Source: Geobacteraceae bacterium
Lineage (GTDB): Bacteria; Desulfobacterota; Desulfuromonadia; Geobacterales; Pseudopelobacteraceae
DNA length: 64,000 bases
Direction: 5' to 3'
NCBI GenBank assembly: GCA_016720395.1
Contig: JADKKR010000001.1
Location: forward strand, 1 to 64,000
The notes under the pieces were generated by a model, which was not told the origin of the DNA, did not search any database, and saw only the letters and a program-made list of their open reading frames with translations. Each line of letters starts with the position of its first letter. The stretch's first letter is position 1. Below are positions 1 through 9,920 of this stretch, in pieces. Position numbers and translations under genes: made by a program.

Positions 1-2900
1 TATGGCCGCCGCTGCCTTTGAAGCCGGCATTATGGAAATGGCATGAAGTGCAGTCAGTATTGTTGGTCATTGATAAGTGATTCTTGTTGGGGCCGCACCT
101 TGCCTTGAGCTGTACTGATGGTAACTCGTCAGGTGATGACAGACTTCGCAAATATCCGTAGATTTACCGACCCCAATAGGTGCGGTTGTCACCTCGGAAG
201 ACACTGTTGACTGCGTTATTTGTTGTACTGGCCGTCAATGCGAGCGGAAGACGACCGCACGCAGACCGGTCGGAGTATTGATCGTCCGGGGAGACTCGCT
301 TTACGCCCGTGGTTGCTGAGGAATGACACCAACCGCAACCTGACATCCCCCCAGGTCCCATTCAAGGTACTTGGTTCCGGTTATAACCGGAGTGCATCAG
401 AGGACTGACGGATAAAGTAATCGTGCAAGGCTGACCAGCAAAGACATTGGAAACATTCCCGGCAGCATCCTTGACCCAGGCGAAAAGGACTTTTGCACCA
501 GCTGTAGCAGCCGTATAGGAAGTTGGAGCAGCGCCGAGGGTAATGGCAGCAGCCGCAGGCGGTGTAGCACTCTCGTTGATCAGGTAACCGGTTACACCTA
601 CATTATCGGACGCAGTAAAGGTAATCCCTGAAATAACTAATGAATTTGATGTGATTGGTACAGTAAAAGTATTTACTGTCGGCTTGGCGAGACGTTACCG
701 GCGGTATCACGGGCCCAGCCGTAGCAGTTTTGAGACCGATGGTAGCAGCAGTGTAGCTGGTTACCGGACCGGTGAGATTAACAGCGGCGGCAGCGGGCGG
801 TGTGGCACTCTCGTTGATCAGATAACCGGTTACAGCTACATTGTCGGTCGCCGTCAGCGTAATACCCGATACCGTCAGTGATGTTGAAGTTGCCGGTACG
901 GTAAAAGCTGTAACTGTCGGAGCGGTCGTGTCAGGCAGGGTAATGTTACATGGCTGTCCGGCAAAAACTGCTGATACGTTACCAGCGGCATCACGGGCCC
1001 AGCCGAAGAGAACTTTAGCTCCGGCAGTAGCAGCTGTGTAGCTGGTTACCGGACCGGGGAGATTAACAGATGCTGCAGCGGGCGGTGTGAAAATGACTCG
1101 GTTGATCGATAACCGGTTACAGCTACATTGTCGGTTGCGGTCAGCGTTATACCCGATACGGTCAGTGACGTTGAAGTTGCCGGTACGGTGAAGGTTGTAA
1201 CTGTAGGGGCGGTTGTGTCCGGCAGGGTAATAGTTACTGATCGTCCAGTAAATACTGCCGAGACGTTACCGGCGGCATCACGGGCCCAGCCGTAAAGTGT
1301 TTCGGCATCCGGCGGCAGTACGTGTAGCAGGTTTGGCGAGTAGCCAGATTAACTGCTGCTGCGGCTGGCGGTGCGGCACCTGCTGATCAGATAACCGGTT
1401 ACGGCTACATTGTCGGTTGCGGTCAGCCGATAATGGTCAGCGAGACGCTGTGACGCGTTGCCGGGTACGGTGAAGGCTGTAACTGTAGGAGCGGTTGTGT
1501 CCGGCAGGGTAATAGTTACTGCTCGTCCAGTAAATACAGCCGAGACGTTGCCGGCGGCATCACGGGCCCAGCCGTAAAGTGTTTTGGCGCCGGGGGTAGC
1601 AGCTGTGTAGGTAGTTGGGGAGGTTGCCAGGTTAACAGCTGCGGCAGCTGGCGGTGTGGCACTCTCGTTGATCAGATAACCGGTTACAGCTACATTGTCG
1701 GTTGCGGTCAGTGTGATGCCCGATACGGTCAGCGACGTTGATGTTGCCGGTACGGTGAACGTGGGAACCGAGCGGTTGTGTCAGGCAGAGTGATTGTTAC
1801 TGCTTTCGTCCAGCAACACAGCCGAGACGTTGCCGGCGGCACCACGGGCCCACGTGATGTGTTTCCGGCGCCGGGGTAGCAGCCGTAGGTAGTTGGAGGT
1901 TGCCAGGTTAACAGCCGCGGCAGCTGGCGGTGGCACCCGTTGATCAGATAACCGGTTACGGCCATACTGTCGCGTGGCCGGCAGCGTAATACCCGATGTA
2001 CGGTCAGTGACGTGGACGTAGTTGCCGGAACGGTGAAAGCTGTAACCGCTGGGGCGGTTGTGTCATCGGTGGGTGGTAGGCAAGCACAACACCAACTAAA
2101 CTGTTACGTGCACTTGAGAAAGTGAAAATTGGCTGGGTTGTATCAGTTCCAGTAAAAGCCTTATCCACCAGTGTTGCATAAGATCCGCTCGTGCCAACTT
2201 GACCGTTATTACGAGTTATCGTGTATGTTGCTGGTGTAGCAGAAGCATCGGTGTTGGTAATTGCAGTGGTTGAAGCAATCCACAACTAGCGCAGCCGCTC
2301 CATAACCTTTCATTCACGGTATTAAGAGAGCAGCAGTATATTGCAGTAGTTGTGTTCGCTCCAGTGTTGCCCCACTTGCAAACACAAAAGGCGATGTCTG
2401 GTTCACTCCTTCAAAAGTAGACATGTAGGCTTGATTAAAGTTGGCTGTGGTAATACCAGTGAAATTAACGGTAAGCGTATTAGTACCACGTCCAGCAATG
2501 TCAGCATCATTGAAACCAAAAAGGAATACTGTTCTTCTTGCTCCGCTACCAAATTGTCCGATAAATCTTGTTGGTGTACCGCTGTTAAAAGCAACTGAAC
2601 CCCACGTACCACTAACAGTTGGTGTAATATTAGCCCCAGTGTTAACGGCGTAGACAGCTAACAAAACATAGCGTTGAGACGTAGAAGCTGTAACATTATA
2701 GGTTCCGCGATTGCTGCAGTTCCTGTACTGGTTCCAGCTGAAGTCCAAGCTGCAGCTCGTGTAACTGCAGCATTAGCTTTCACCGGCTTATACCACCCCT
2801 GATACATGAACACACTGACAAGCAAGGTGAGGGTAGTCACAAGACTGATTTTAGCCCACAGACTCATTCCCTGGATTTTATGCTTAATGACTTTACCCAT
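1..2900 (-). pseudogene. Frameshifted exported Ig-repeat / multiheme cytochrome gene, cut by left edge
   Basis: The gene starts at 2900 after a good ribosome-binding site (GAGGTG). The N-terminus has a hydrophobic segment at about residues 15-33, fitting a signal peptide or anchor. A beta-rich exported module follows, readable in separate frames at 2748-2314 and 2285-2004. Next come about six copies of an Ig-like unit of about 95 residues (period about 285 bp, 1950 to 500) recognisable by TATDNVAVTGYLINE and GWARDAAGNVSA. Near the left edge three c-type heme motifs are readable: CGWCH (323-337), CEVCH (136-150) and CTSCH (39-53). Ig-like repeats joined to multiheme modules are known in Geobacter outer-surface cytochromes. 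The frame is broken many times by small indels that differ from repeat to repeat. I cannot tell assembly error from real decay. The protein continues beyond the window. Confidence 0.6.
500..1960 (-). repeat. Tandem ~285-bp repeats encoding Ig-like domains
   Basis: Six copies are anchored by the shared string gatcagataaccggttac and its variants, near 575, 817, 1103, 1387, 1670 and 1940. Spacing is about 285 bp except where indels intervene (about 242 and 270). The copy at about 1500-1770 reads through in one frame. Others have lost or gained one to several bases, for example around 1090-1105 and 1925-1940. Confidence 0.75.
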
Positions 2901-2970
2901 AATATTTCACCTCAAGCGAAGTAGATAATCAGTTTAGGCCTAGCGTTAACATCTGCCTTCTATACCGTTG

Positions 2971-5752
2971 CTATGGCAAGGTCGTATGGCACGAATTGCA
3001 AGTTGCCGGCGTGCCCCAGGCCGGTGAAGGCTGGCCGAGATGGCAGGCTGTTGTACAGGTCTTGCTTGCCGGTACCCAGTCAGCCGAGTTGATGACCGCA
3101 TTATCATTGGAGGCCAGGACCTGATCCTTGTAGTTATTGTTCCTTGTCCAACCGGTCGGAGCGGTAACTCCGCGGATCTGGGCCTTGGACCTGACCGTGG
3201 TGGCGTTTGGAATAGAAACATTGATTGAGCCGTTAAGGTGGAGGGTTGAGGCGGCGGCTATGACCGCAACAGCATCACCAGTTGCAGCACCTCCTGTTGT
3301 GTGGCACGTATTGCAGGCGGTGTTGTTTGCGTTGAATGCGGCGGTAACGGTGCCACTGTGACAGATATTGCAGCTGATGGTAGTAGCTGTTGCTGAGTTG
3401 CCGTGTGGGCGTAGTGCTACGGTCTGGCTGGTGATGTCTGCTCGTGTTGTGGCCGGCTTTAGTCCAATTCTTCCGGTGTAAATGTCATTAAAATGGATGC
3501 CTGCCATGACGTGGGTGGCATGCGAACCGGTTGCAGGCGAGTTGCCGTGACACATGGCACAGTTGTCGCCAACATATGGTGTGCCCCAGACAGGTGAAGC
3601 GCCGGCGACGATAGCTGCACCGGTCACCGTACCGTTACTGTGGCAGTAGACCAGGTTGCAGACGGTTGCCGCACCGGTTCCGGTTCTACCGGCACTCGGG
3701 CTGTTGAGCGATTTCAGGGCTCCGCCATCAGCGGGATTCAGGCTGACCTGCATTGTCCCATCGTTATGGGAGATTGCCGCTGTCGGGTGACAGTTGCCGC
3801 AACCGAATGAATAGACACCACCAGTGGTGCTGACTGAAGTCGAACCGTAGACCGCTCCGACGATGGTAGTATGCTTGGAGTGCCCGGTGGAAAGGGTCGG
3901 GTGACAGAAGGCGCAGCCGCCGGTGGCAGCAGTTCCCCACTTGGGTATCACTGTGGCATGGCAAGTCGTTGCACAGGTGCCGCCGGTTGCAGAGTAGGTA
4001 TACGATGAAATCCGCGCACCGGACACATCGTAGGCTTTGTTGACGTGTTTTGTGAAGTCGATAACCGCGTTGGCGGCATTTACCGTGGCGGCATGGCAGT
4101 CAACGCACTTGTATGCATTGGTTACGGTGTGAGCAGCGTGGCTGTTTGTCTTGGGTGTGCCGTTTACATAGGTCGGGCCGGTTGTTACACCACCGGTATG
4201 GCAGCTTGAACAGGTTATGGCTGCGTTCCAGGCAACGGCCGTATGGGCCGGAGCAGTGGCCAGCGCGGTACCTGCACTGTGGCAGTAAGTGTTGGCGCAG
4301 GTCTGGGACCCCTGTGCGCCGGCAATGGTTACTGCTGCGCCGCCGGCAAAGGTGTCCATGGCAAGATCACGGTTTGCATTGGGATGCTGGTTACGTGCGG
4401 CGACAGTGGCCTGCAGGGCGGTGTTGCTTGCGGCAGTGCCGACATGGCAGCTGGCGCAGGTGAAGTTGGTGTTGGTGGCATAGGTATTGACATGCCTGTT
4501 GTGTGCTGCGGTCCAGGTCGGGGCGACATCACCGGCCTTGCTGTGGCAGACGCCGCAGGTGTTGGTAGCGGGAGTTCCCCAGTTCTGGGCGACAACTGCT
4601 GAGCCGGGAGTTACGCCGTCCCTGGTGTGGCAGACGCTCGTACAGGTTCCATTTGTTGTATTAAAGTTCTTGGCGTCAACCGTGGGGGTAGCGCCCTTGG
4701 TGTAGGCGGTTATTTTAGTACCGGAAACACTGGCATCCTGAGCCGGAGCGACCGAATCGGCCGGGCCGGCTGCGTGCTGATTGGTAGGATGACAGGTCAG
4801 GCATGAATAGACATAGTTGGTTGTGGTATGGGCGTCAGTACCACCTGCGAGCACGGTTGCCGGTGCTGCGCTGCCGTAGTGTTTGTCATGACGAAGAGCC
4901 AGATTACTTGCCCCGGTTCCGGTTGCATCGTGACAGCTGTTACATGCCAACGGGCCGGGTGTATTCCATACGGGGGATGTCGTTCCATGGCAATAGGTGT
5001 TGTTACAGGTACTGTAGGTGCCTGTTCCATCGAGATAGTTAGGATAGTTTTTGTGAGTTCCACCAGGGTACGTTCCGGTACCTTTGGGAGCGCCTGCAAA
5101 GGTTACGAGGATACTGCCACCGATTTTTGCTGAGGTGGCGTGACTGAAGGTTGTCGTGTTTACATGGCAGTTCGCACAGGAGTTGAGCGCACCGCCAAGT
5201 GCAGTAATGTGTACGGAGTGGTTGCCTGTCGACATACCGGTCGATTGATGGCAAAGCTGGCAGTTCGCCACCGTCTGTCCACCGGTGAGGGGGGGCCCCC
5301 CCGGGGGGGGGGGCGGGGGGGAGGGGGGGAGTAGTGGGGGGGTGGGGGGGGCGGGGGGGGCCCGGGGCAGAAGGTAACGGTACCGTAGAATGGCTTGGTA
5401 TAAGTTCCGGGTGATGAATTGTTGATATTGCATTAAGAGTAATCAGACCGTCACGATGTGCCCAGTCAGTTGAAGCCGGAACCGTGTGGCAGGGAGCGCA
5501 TACGTTAATTGACGTTGTGAGTGACCCCATGTGCGTCCGGTGGTTACCGGCAAAAGAGCCGCTCGTTATGTTGCGGAAGGTGGAATCCAGAGGGCGGATA
5601 TCACCGGCACTTCCGTGACAGTCATAACACTGGTCGATGTTATTCCCGGTCAGGGCAAAAGCGGAGCCCGCGAAGACAATCGTGGAAACGAAACATAGCA
5701 ACAAGATCATATACACTTGTCTAAAATATCCTGTGCCCGGACGTGTCTTCAT
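2971..5752 (-). pseudogene. Large multiheme c-type cytochrome (at least 22 heme motifs), frame broken at poly-G block
   Basis: The start at 5752 follows AGGAG with a spacing of 6 and encodes a signal peptide (residues about 12-33, ending GSAFA). CYDCH and CAPCH lie in this first frame. After about 5430 the sense frame appears to shift: residues resembling SPGTYTKPFYGTVTFC are readable only in a third frame. The sequence then enters a G/C homopolymer block (5287-5368). Below it a clean frame runs to the stop at 2971 with 20 motifs: CXXCH, CX4CH (CNNTYCH, CANTYCH, CNLVYCH) and CX3CH (CTSVCH, CATTCH, CTTACH). This is the Geobacter C4xCH...C2xCH family (TIGR01904-like), probably periplasmic or outer-surface electron transfer. 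The Cys in GTVTFC suggests at least one further motif was lost in the block. The break is more likely a sequencing or assembly fault than a true pseudogene, because about 780 codons downstream remain intact. Confidence 0.7.
5287..5368. other. G/C homopolymer block inside cytochrome gene
   Basis: About 80 bp consist almost only of runs of G with short runs of C and a few A/T. The block sits between two well-formed coding segments in different frames. Either strand translates to low-complexity Pro/Gly. Nothing else in the window resembles it, so an assembly or base-calling artefact is the simplest reading. Confidence 0.75.
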
Positions 5753-5810
5753 ACGTGACTCCTATATATAACTAAGTACATTTATAAGCTTGATCAGAAA
5801 AATACTTATA

Positions 5811-5840
5811 GGGGGGGGCGGTTATCCGCCCCCCCTTTTC
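5811..5840 (-). terminator. Hairpin after the 35-motif cytochrome gene
   Basis: A GC-rich inverted repeat (GGGGGGGCGG, TTAT loop, CCGCCCCCCC) lies just beyond the stop at 5849. On the plus strand it is followed by TTTT. On the minus strand, the expected direction of transcription, the T-run is poor, so it may act as a weak terminator or an mRNA 3'-end stabiliser. Confidence 0.45.
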
Positions 5841-5848
5841 ATCAGCTA

Positions 5849-8800
5849 TTAGTGGCTTTGCGTGTACGCTTCCGTACTCCACTGTGGTGATTTCTGGAAG
5901 TGACATGCTACGTTCGAGCACTGTCCAGAAGTCTTGCCTGTGCCAGATTGTTTGCCAGTGTAGACAATCGGGCGATTTTTGTCAAACTTGAATTGCTGAT
6001 CCACAACAACCTGGACATTTGCAGTCAGGAATGTACCTGCACCGCTGTTGTGCTGGTTCTCAGGATGGCAGGTGGCACAACCAGGTGCTGACGCACCTGC
6101 AGTTCCGAAGCCGGCAGTAGGACGGATGAACGGATTCAGGTGGCCGGCAACTGCGTGGACACCGCCACCGCCGGAGTAGTTCTGAATCTTGGCGCCGGAG
6201 TAGTTAACCAGGCCGACCATGGTCTGGACCGGCGGGTAACCGTGGCAGGAATCGCACTTGCCGCCTTCTACGGTGCCGTTCAGGTGCAGCTGGAGGTTGC
6301 TAAAGGTAGATGAGGTAACAGTTCCACCCAGGACAACGTTGCTGTGGCAGCTGTTACAATCTTTACCACCTGCATCAGCATGGTTCGTGCTTGCAGGAGG
6401 ATATCCGTGGCAGCCGTTACAGTCAAGCGGCGAGTTCCACGTAGCCGGATTTGCAACAAATGCTGCGGCACCGGTTCCACCATTGTGGCAGCTGATGTTG
6501 GAGCAGGAGTTGTAGCCGCTACCTGCCAGGTGTTTTGCAACAACTGGAGCATAGCCGCCAACGTTGACGTCGATATTGTTGTTGACGTGGTCGACTCCGC
6601 CAACATTTGTGTGGCAGCTATCGCAGGTCACATTGCTATGTGCAATGTGCTTGGTGTGCGAACCGGTGACCGGTGATGCATCATGGCAGCTGCTACAAGT
6701 TGCGGTTGTACCCCAGGTCGGGGTTGTCTTGCCGGCAGTCGTGCTATAGGCGTTGTGGCATGATGTGCTACAGGTACCAGAGTAAACGCCGGCATTATGC
6801 TTGGGCGTTGGCGGGTAGCCCTGTGTTACATCGATCGTGCCATTGACGTGGCCGGCTCCACCTTCCGTGGTGTGGCAGGCAGTACATGCGGTAGAGATCG
6901 CGTTAAGCATGTGAGGATCGTGCGATCCGGCAGCGGTAGGTATAGCGTGACAGGTATAGCATCCACCGGCTGAATCGCCCCAATTAAGTGCTGTATCTGC
7001 AGGCGTATTAAGGAACGGTGAGTGACAGGAAGCAGCCGAGCAGGTCGCATAAGGCGAGCCTTTTAGTTTGTTAGGTGTTGCATAGCCAACATTGGCGATG
7101 TCGATGTTGCCGTCAGCATGACCGACAGTCGGAGCAACTGTTGAAGTGGTACTAGCTTCATGACAGGAAACACATGCCTTGCCGGCGTGAATGCTGTGCG
7201 CTCCAGTAACCGGCCCGTTGATGGTGATTGCATTGACGCCCGTATGGCAGGCGGCACAACCGTTACCGGTGGTTCCCCATGCCGGGGTTGTTACCAGGGT
7301 TGCTGCAACTGGGCTGGCGTGACAGGAAGCGGCGGAACAGGTGGTTCCGGCAGTTCCCTTTGTTTTGTTAGGTGTTGCATAGCCAACATTGGCGATGTCG
7401 ATGTTGCCGTCAGCATGACCGACAGTCGGGGCAACTGTTGCTGTGGTGCTGGCTTCATGGCAGGAAGTACAGGCCACAGTATGGCCGGCTATTCCGTGGT
7501 TGCCGGTAGCAGGACCGGTTGCGGTGATTGCATTGACGCCCGTATGGCAGGCGGCACAACCGTTACCGGTGGTTCCCCATGCCGGGGTTGTTACCAGGGT
7601 TGCTGCAACAGGGCTGGCGTGACAGGAAGCGGCGGAACAGGTGGTTCCGGCAGTTCCCTTTGTTTTGTTCAGTGTAGCATAGCCAACGTTGGCGATGTCG
7701 ATGTTGCCGTCAGCATGACCGACAGTCGGGGCAACTGTTGCTGTGGTGCTGGCTTCATGGCAGGAAGTACAGGCTACAGTATGGCCGGCTATTCCGTGGT
7801 TGCCGGTAGCAGGACCGGTTGCGGTGATTGCATTGACGCCCGTATGGCAGGCGGCACAACCGTTACCGGTGGTTCCCCATGCCGGGGTTGTTACCAGGGT
7901 TGCTGCAACTGGGCTGGCGTGGCAGGAAGCGGCGGAACAGGTCGTTCCGGCAGTTCCCTTTGTTTTGTTAGGTGTTGCATAGCCAACATTGGCGATGTCG
8001 ATGTTGCCGTCAGCATGACCGACAGTCGGGGCAACTGTTGCTGTGGTGCTGGCTTCATGGCAGGAAGTACAGGCCACAGTATGGCCGGTTATTCCGTGGT
8101 TGCCGGTAGCAGGACCGGTTGCGGTGATTGCATTGACGCCCGTATGGCAGGCGGCACAACCGTTACCGGTGGTTCCCCATGCCGGGGTTGTTACCAGGGT
8201 TGCTGCAACTGGGCTGGCGTGGCAGGAAGCGGCGGAACAGGTCGTTCCGGCAGTTCCCTTTGTTTTGTTCAGTGTAGCATAGCCAACATTGGCGATGTCG
8301 ATGTTGCCGTCAGCATGACCGACAGTCGGGGCAACTGTTGCTGTGGTGCTGGCTTCATGGCAGGAAGTACAGGCCACAGTATGGCCGGCTATTCCGTGGT
8401 TGCCGGTAGCAGGACCGGTTGCGGTGATTGCATTGACGCCCGTATGGCAGGCGGCACAACCGTTACCGGTGGTTCCCCATGCCGGGGTTGTTACCAGGGT
8501 TGCTGCAACTGGGCTGGCGTGGCAGGAAGCGGCGGAACAGGTGGTTCCGGCAGTTCCCTTTGTTTTGTTCAGTGTAGCATAGCCTACATTGGCGATGTCG
8601 ATGTTGCCGTCTCTATGGCCGACAGTAGGAGCGACTGTTGCTGTGGTGCTGACTTCATGGCAGGAAGTACAGGCCACAGTATGGCCGGCTATTCCGTGGT
8701 TGCCGGTAGCAGGACCGGTTGCGGTGATTGCATTGACGCCACTATGGCAGGAAGTACAACCATTACCGGTGGTTCCCCAGGCCGGGGTTACTACCGGCCC

Positions 8801-9520
8801 AGCTGCAACAGGGCTGGCGTGGCAGGCCGCCGTCGAACAGGTCGTTCCGGGAGTTCCCTTTGTTTTGTTCAGTGTAGCGTAGCCTACATTGGCGGTGTCG
8901 ATGTTGCCGTCATTATGGCCGGCTGTCGGTGGAACAGTAGCTGATGTTCCAGCAGAGTGGCAGGCAGTACACGCAACAGCGTGAGCAGCAACATTGGTGT
9001 GGTTACCGGTGGCCGGACCGTTGGTGCCGATCGGTGTGCTGTGGCATGCGGTACAGTTGGCAGCAGTCACTCCCCAGGTCGGGGTGCCAACGGTGCCGGT
9101 GCCGTAGACATTGGCATGGCAGGAAGCGGTCGAACAGGTTCCGAGTACCGGAGCCGAGGTCTGGTTGAAGAACAGCGGCTTGCTGTAACCAGGAGCCGCG
9201 ACCATTCCTATCTGGCCATCACGGTGGGCTTGATTTGTACCGTTATCAGTATGACACACCGTACAATCAGCTGTTGTCGCAGTAGGTGCCATATGCTTTC
9301 TATGGCTGCCGACAAAACCACCGGTCGTGATGTTCCGGTGGGTCGCGTCGTCGATCGGGCGCACATCAGTGCTGGGAGTGACGCCGTCAAGTCCGCCGTG
9401 ACAGCTGTAACACTGTAGTGCCGCCATTGCTTCGCCAGATGTCACCAGTACCGAGACAGCCGATAACAGTGCCAGCATGACGAATTGAAGCAGCTGTTTC
9501 TGGGGCTTCTTTTCTTTCAT
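5849..9520 (-). CDS. Giant multiheme c-type cytochrome, 35 heme-binding motifs, tandem repeats
   Basis: The product is 1223 aa. I chose the start at 9520 because AAGGAG lies 6 bases upstream and a signal peptide follows directly (about residues 10-33, ending GEAMA). An upstream in-frame ATG at 9643 lacks these features. I count 35 motifs, mostly CXXCH, with CX4CH (CSTASCH, CSAASCH, CSNISCH, CSNVACH) and one CX3CH (CSTSCH). The middle consists of near-identical 100-residue units, each with three motifs (CTSCH, CSAASCH, CAACH) and the marker GNIDIANVGYAT. The family is the Geobacter C4xCH...C2xCH multiheme group. A periplasmic or outer-surface electron conduit or capacitor role is inferred, not shown. 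The neighbouring cytochrome at 2971-5752 is a paralogue with the same N-terminal plan (CYxCHG followed by DxRPxD). No GEMM riboswitch is visible upstream. Confidence 0.9.
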   Translation of the reverse strand: MKEKKPQKQLLQFVMLALLSAVSVLVTSGEAMAALQCYSCHGGLDGVTPSTDVRPIDDATHRNITTGGFVGSHRKHMAPTATTADCTVCHTDNGTNQAHRDGQIGMVAAPGYSKPLFFNQTSAPVLGTCSTASCHANVYGTGTVGTPTWGVTAANCTACHSTPIGTNGPATGNHTNVAAHAVACTACHSAGTSATVPPTAGHNDGNIDTANVGYATLNKTKGTPGTTCSTAACHASPVAAGPVVTPAWGTTGNGCTSCHSGVNAITATGPATGNHGIAGHTVACTSCHEVSTTATVAPTVGHRDGNIDIANVGYATLNKTKGTAGTTCSAASCHASPVAATLVTTPAWGTTGNGCAACHTGVNAITATGPATGNHGIAGHTVACTSCHEASTTATVAPTVGHADGNIDIANVGYATLNKTKGTAGTTCSAASCHASPVAATLVTTPAWGTTGNGCAACHTGVNAITATGPATGNHGITGHTVACTSCHEASTTATVAPTVGHADGNIDIANVGYATPNKTKGTAGTTCSAASCHASPVAATLVTTPAWGTTGNGCAACHTGVNAITATGPATGNHGIAGHTVACTSCHEASTTATVAPTVGHADGNIDIANVGYATLNKTKGTAGTTCSAASCHASPVAATLVTTPAWGTTGNGCAACHTGVNAITATGPATGNHGIAGHTVACTSCHEASTTATVAPTVGHADGNIDIANVGYATPNKTKGTAGTTCSAASCHASPVAATLVTTPAWGTTGNGCAACHTGVNAITINGPVTGAHSIHAGKACVSCHEASTTSTVAPTVGHADGNIDIANVGYATPNKLKGSPYATCSAASCHSPFLNTPADTALNWGDSAGGCYTCHAIPTAAGSHDPHMLNAISTACTACHTTEGGAGHVNGTIDVTQGYPPTPKHNAGVYSGTCSTSCHNAYSTTAGKTTPTWGTTATCSSCHDASPVTGSHTKHIAHSNVTCDSCHTNVGGVDHVNNNIDVNVGGYAPVVAKHLAGSGYNSCSNISCHNGGTGAAAFVANPATWNSPLDCNGCHGYPPASTNHADAGGKDCNSCHSNVVLGGTVTSSTFSNLQLHLNGTVEGGKCDSCHGYPPVQTMVGLVNYSGAKIQNYSGGGGVHAVAGHLNPFIRPTAGFGTAGASAPGCATCHPENQHNSGAGTFLTANVQVVVDQQFKFDKNRPIVYTGKQSGTGKTSGQCSNVACHFQKSPQWSTEAYTQSH
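7060..8930 (-). repeat. Near-identical 300-bp tandem repeats within cytochrome CDS
   Basis: About six units of exactly 300 bp (100 codons, three heme motifs each) lie head to tail. Successive copies differ at only a handful of positions; the edge copies near 7100 and 8900 are more diverged. Because the unit is a multiple of three, copy number could change without breaking the frame. Confidence 0.9.
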
Positions 9521-9920
9521 ACCTTTCTCCTTTTCTGCGTTGATAAAATGCACACCAATTACAATCCAAACTGCTTTTTTAAAACGTGAAACAATTTTTT
9601 TCCGAGTGCCGCCCCGGCGAAGAGACGGCACAGCATATAGCAAGCAGTGAAATAGCTGAAACGACCAGCATATCCACCAACCTAAAGAGGGGGTGTCCTG
9701 AATAGCATGTGATACCTAACCATCCGGAATCCTTGTAATTTATCAGTAAATCAGCTGTTTAGAGCGAGTCGCTCCTCACTCCAACGGATTCCATATTTGC
9801 AACATTGGTGCCTAAATAAGCTCATCCCAACATTCCTGCGAACGGGCAGTCGTGCCGTTTTGTAAACACATAACTTAATCAGGCAGTTTTCGAGATAGAA
9901 TTTTTTCGCAGGGGACGGCC
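9521..9920. other. 400-bp intergenic region between response regulator and cytochrome gene
   Basis: This presumably holds the promoter and leader of the 35-motif cytochrome (minus strand). I see inverted repeats GTGCCG...CGGCAC (9606-9631) and GAGCGA-G-TCGCTC (about 9761-9773). No convincing -24/-12 sigma-54 promoter, GEMM motif or small gene was found. Confidence 0.4.

Noticed and set aside
7060..8930. Tandem repeats as CRISPR array
   Set aside because: Units are 300 bp, coding and contiguous, with no short repeats separated by unique spacers and no cas genes.
7160..8944. 594-codon open frame on the plus strand
   Set aside because: It is antisense to the repeat cytochrome. Its openness follows from the repeated CXXCH DNA, and it has no ribosome-binding site or family features.
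9643..9643. ATG at 9643 as cytochrome start
   Set aside because: It adds 41 residues with no signal-peptide character, whereas 9520 has AAGGAG and a signal peptide.
9521..9720. Sigma-54 promoter or GEMM element before the 35-motif cytochrome
   Set aside because: No GG-N10-GC pair with the flanking consensus and no GEMM core motifs were found on the minus strand.
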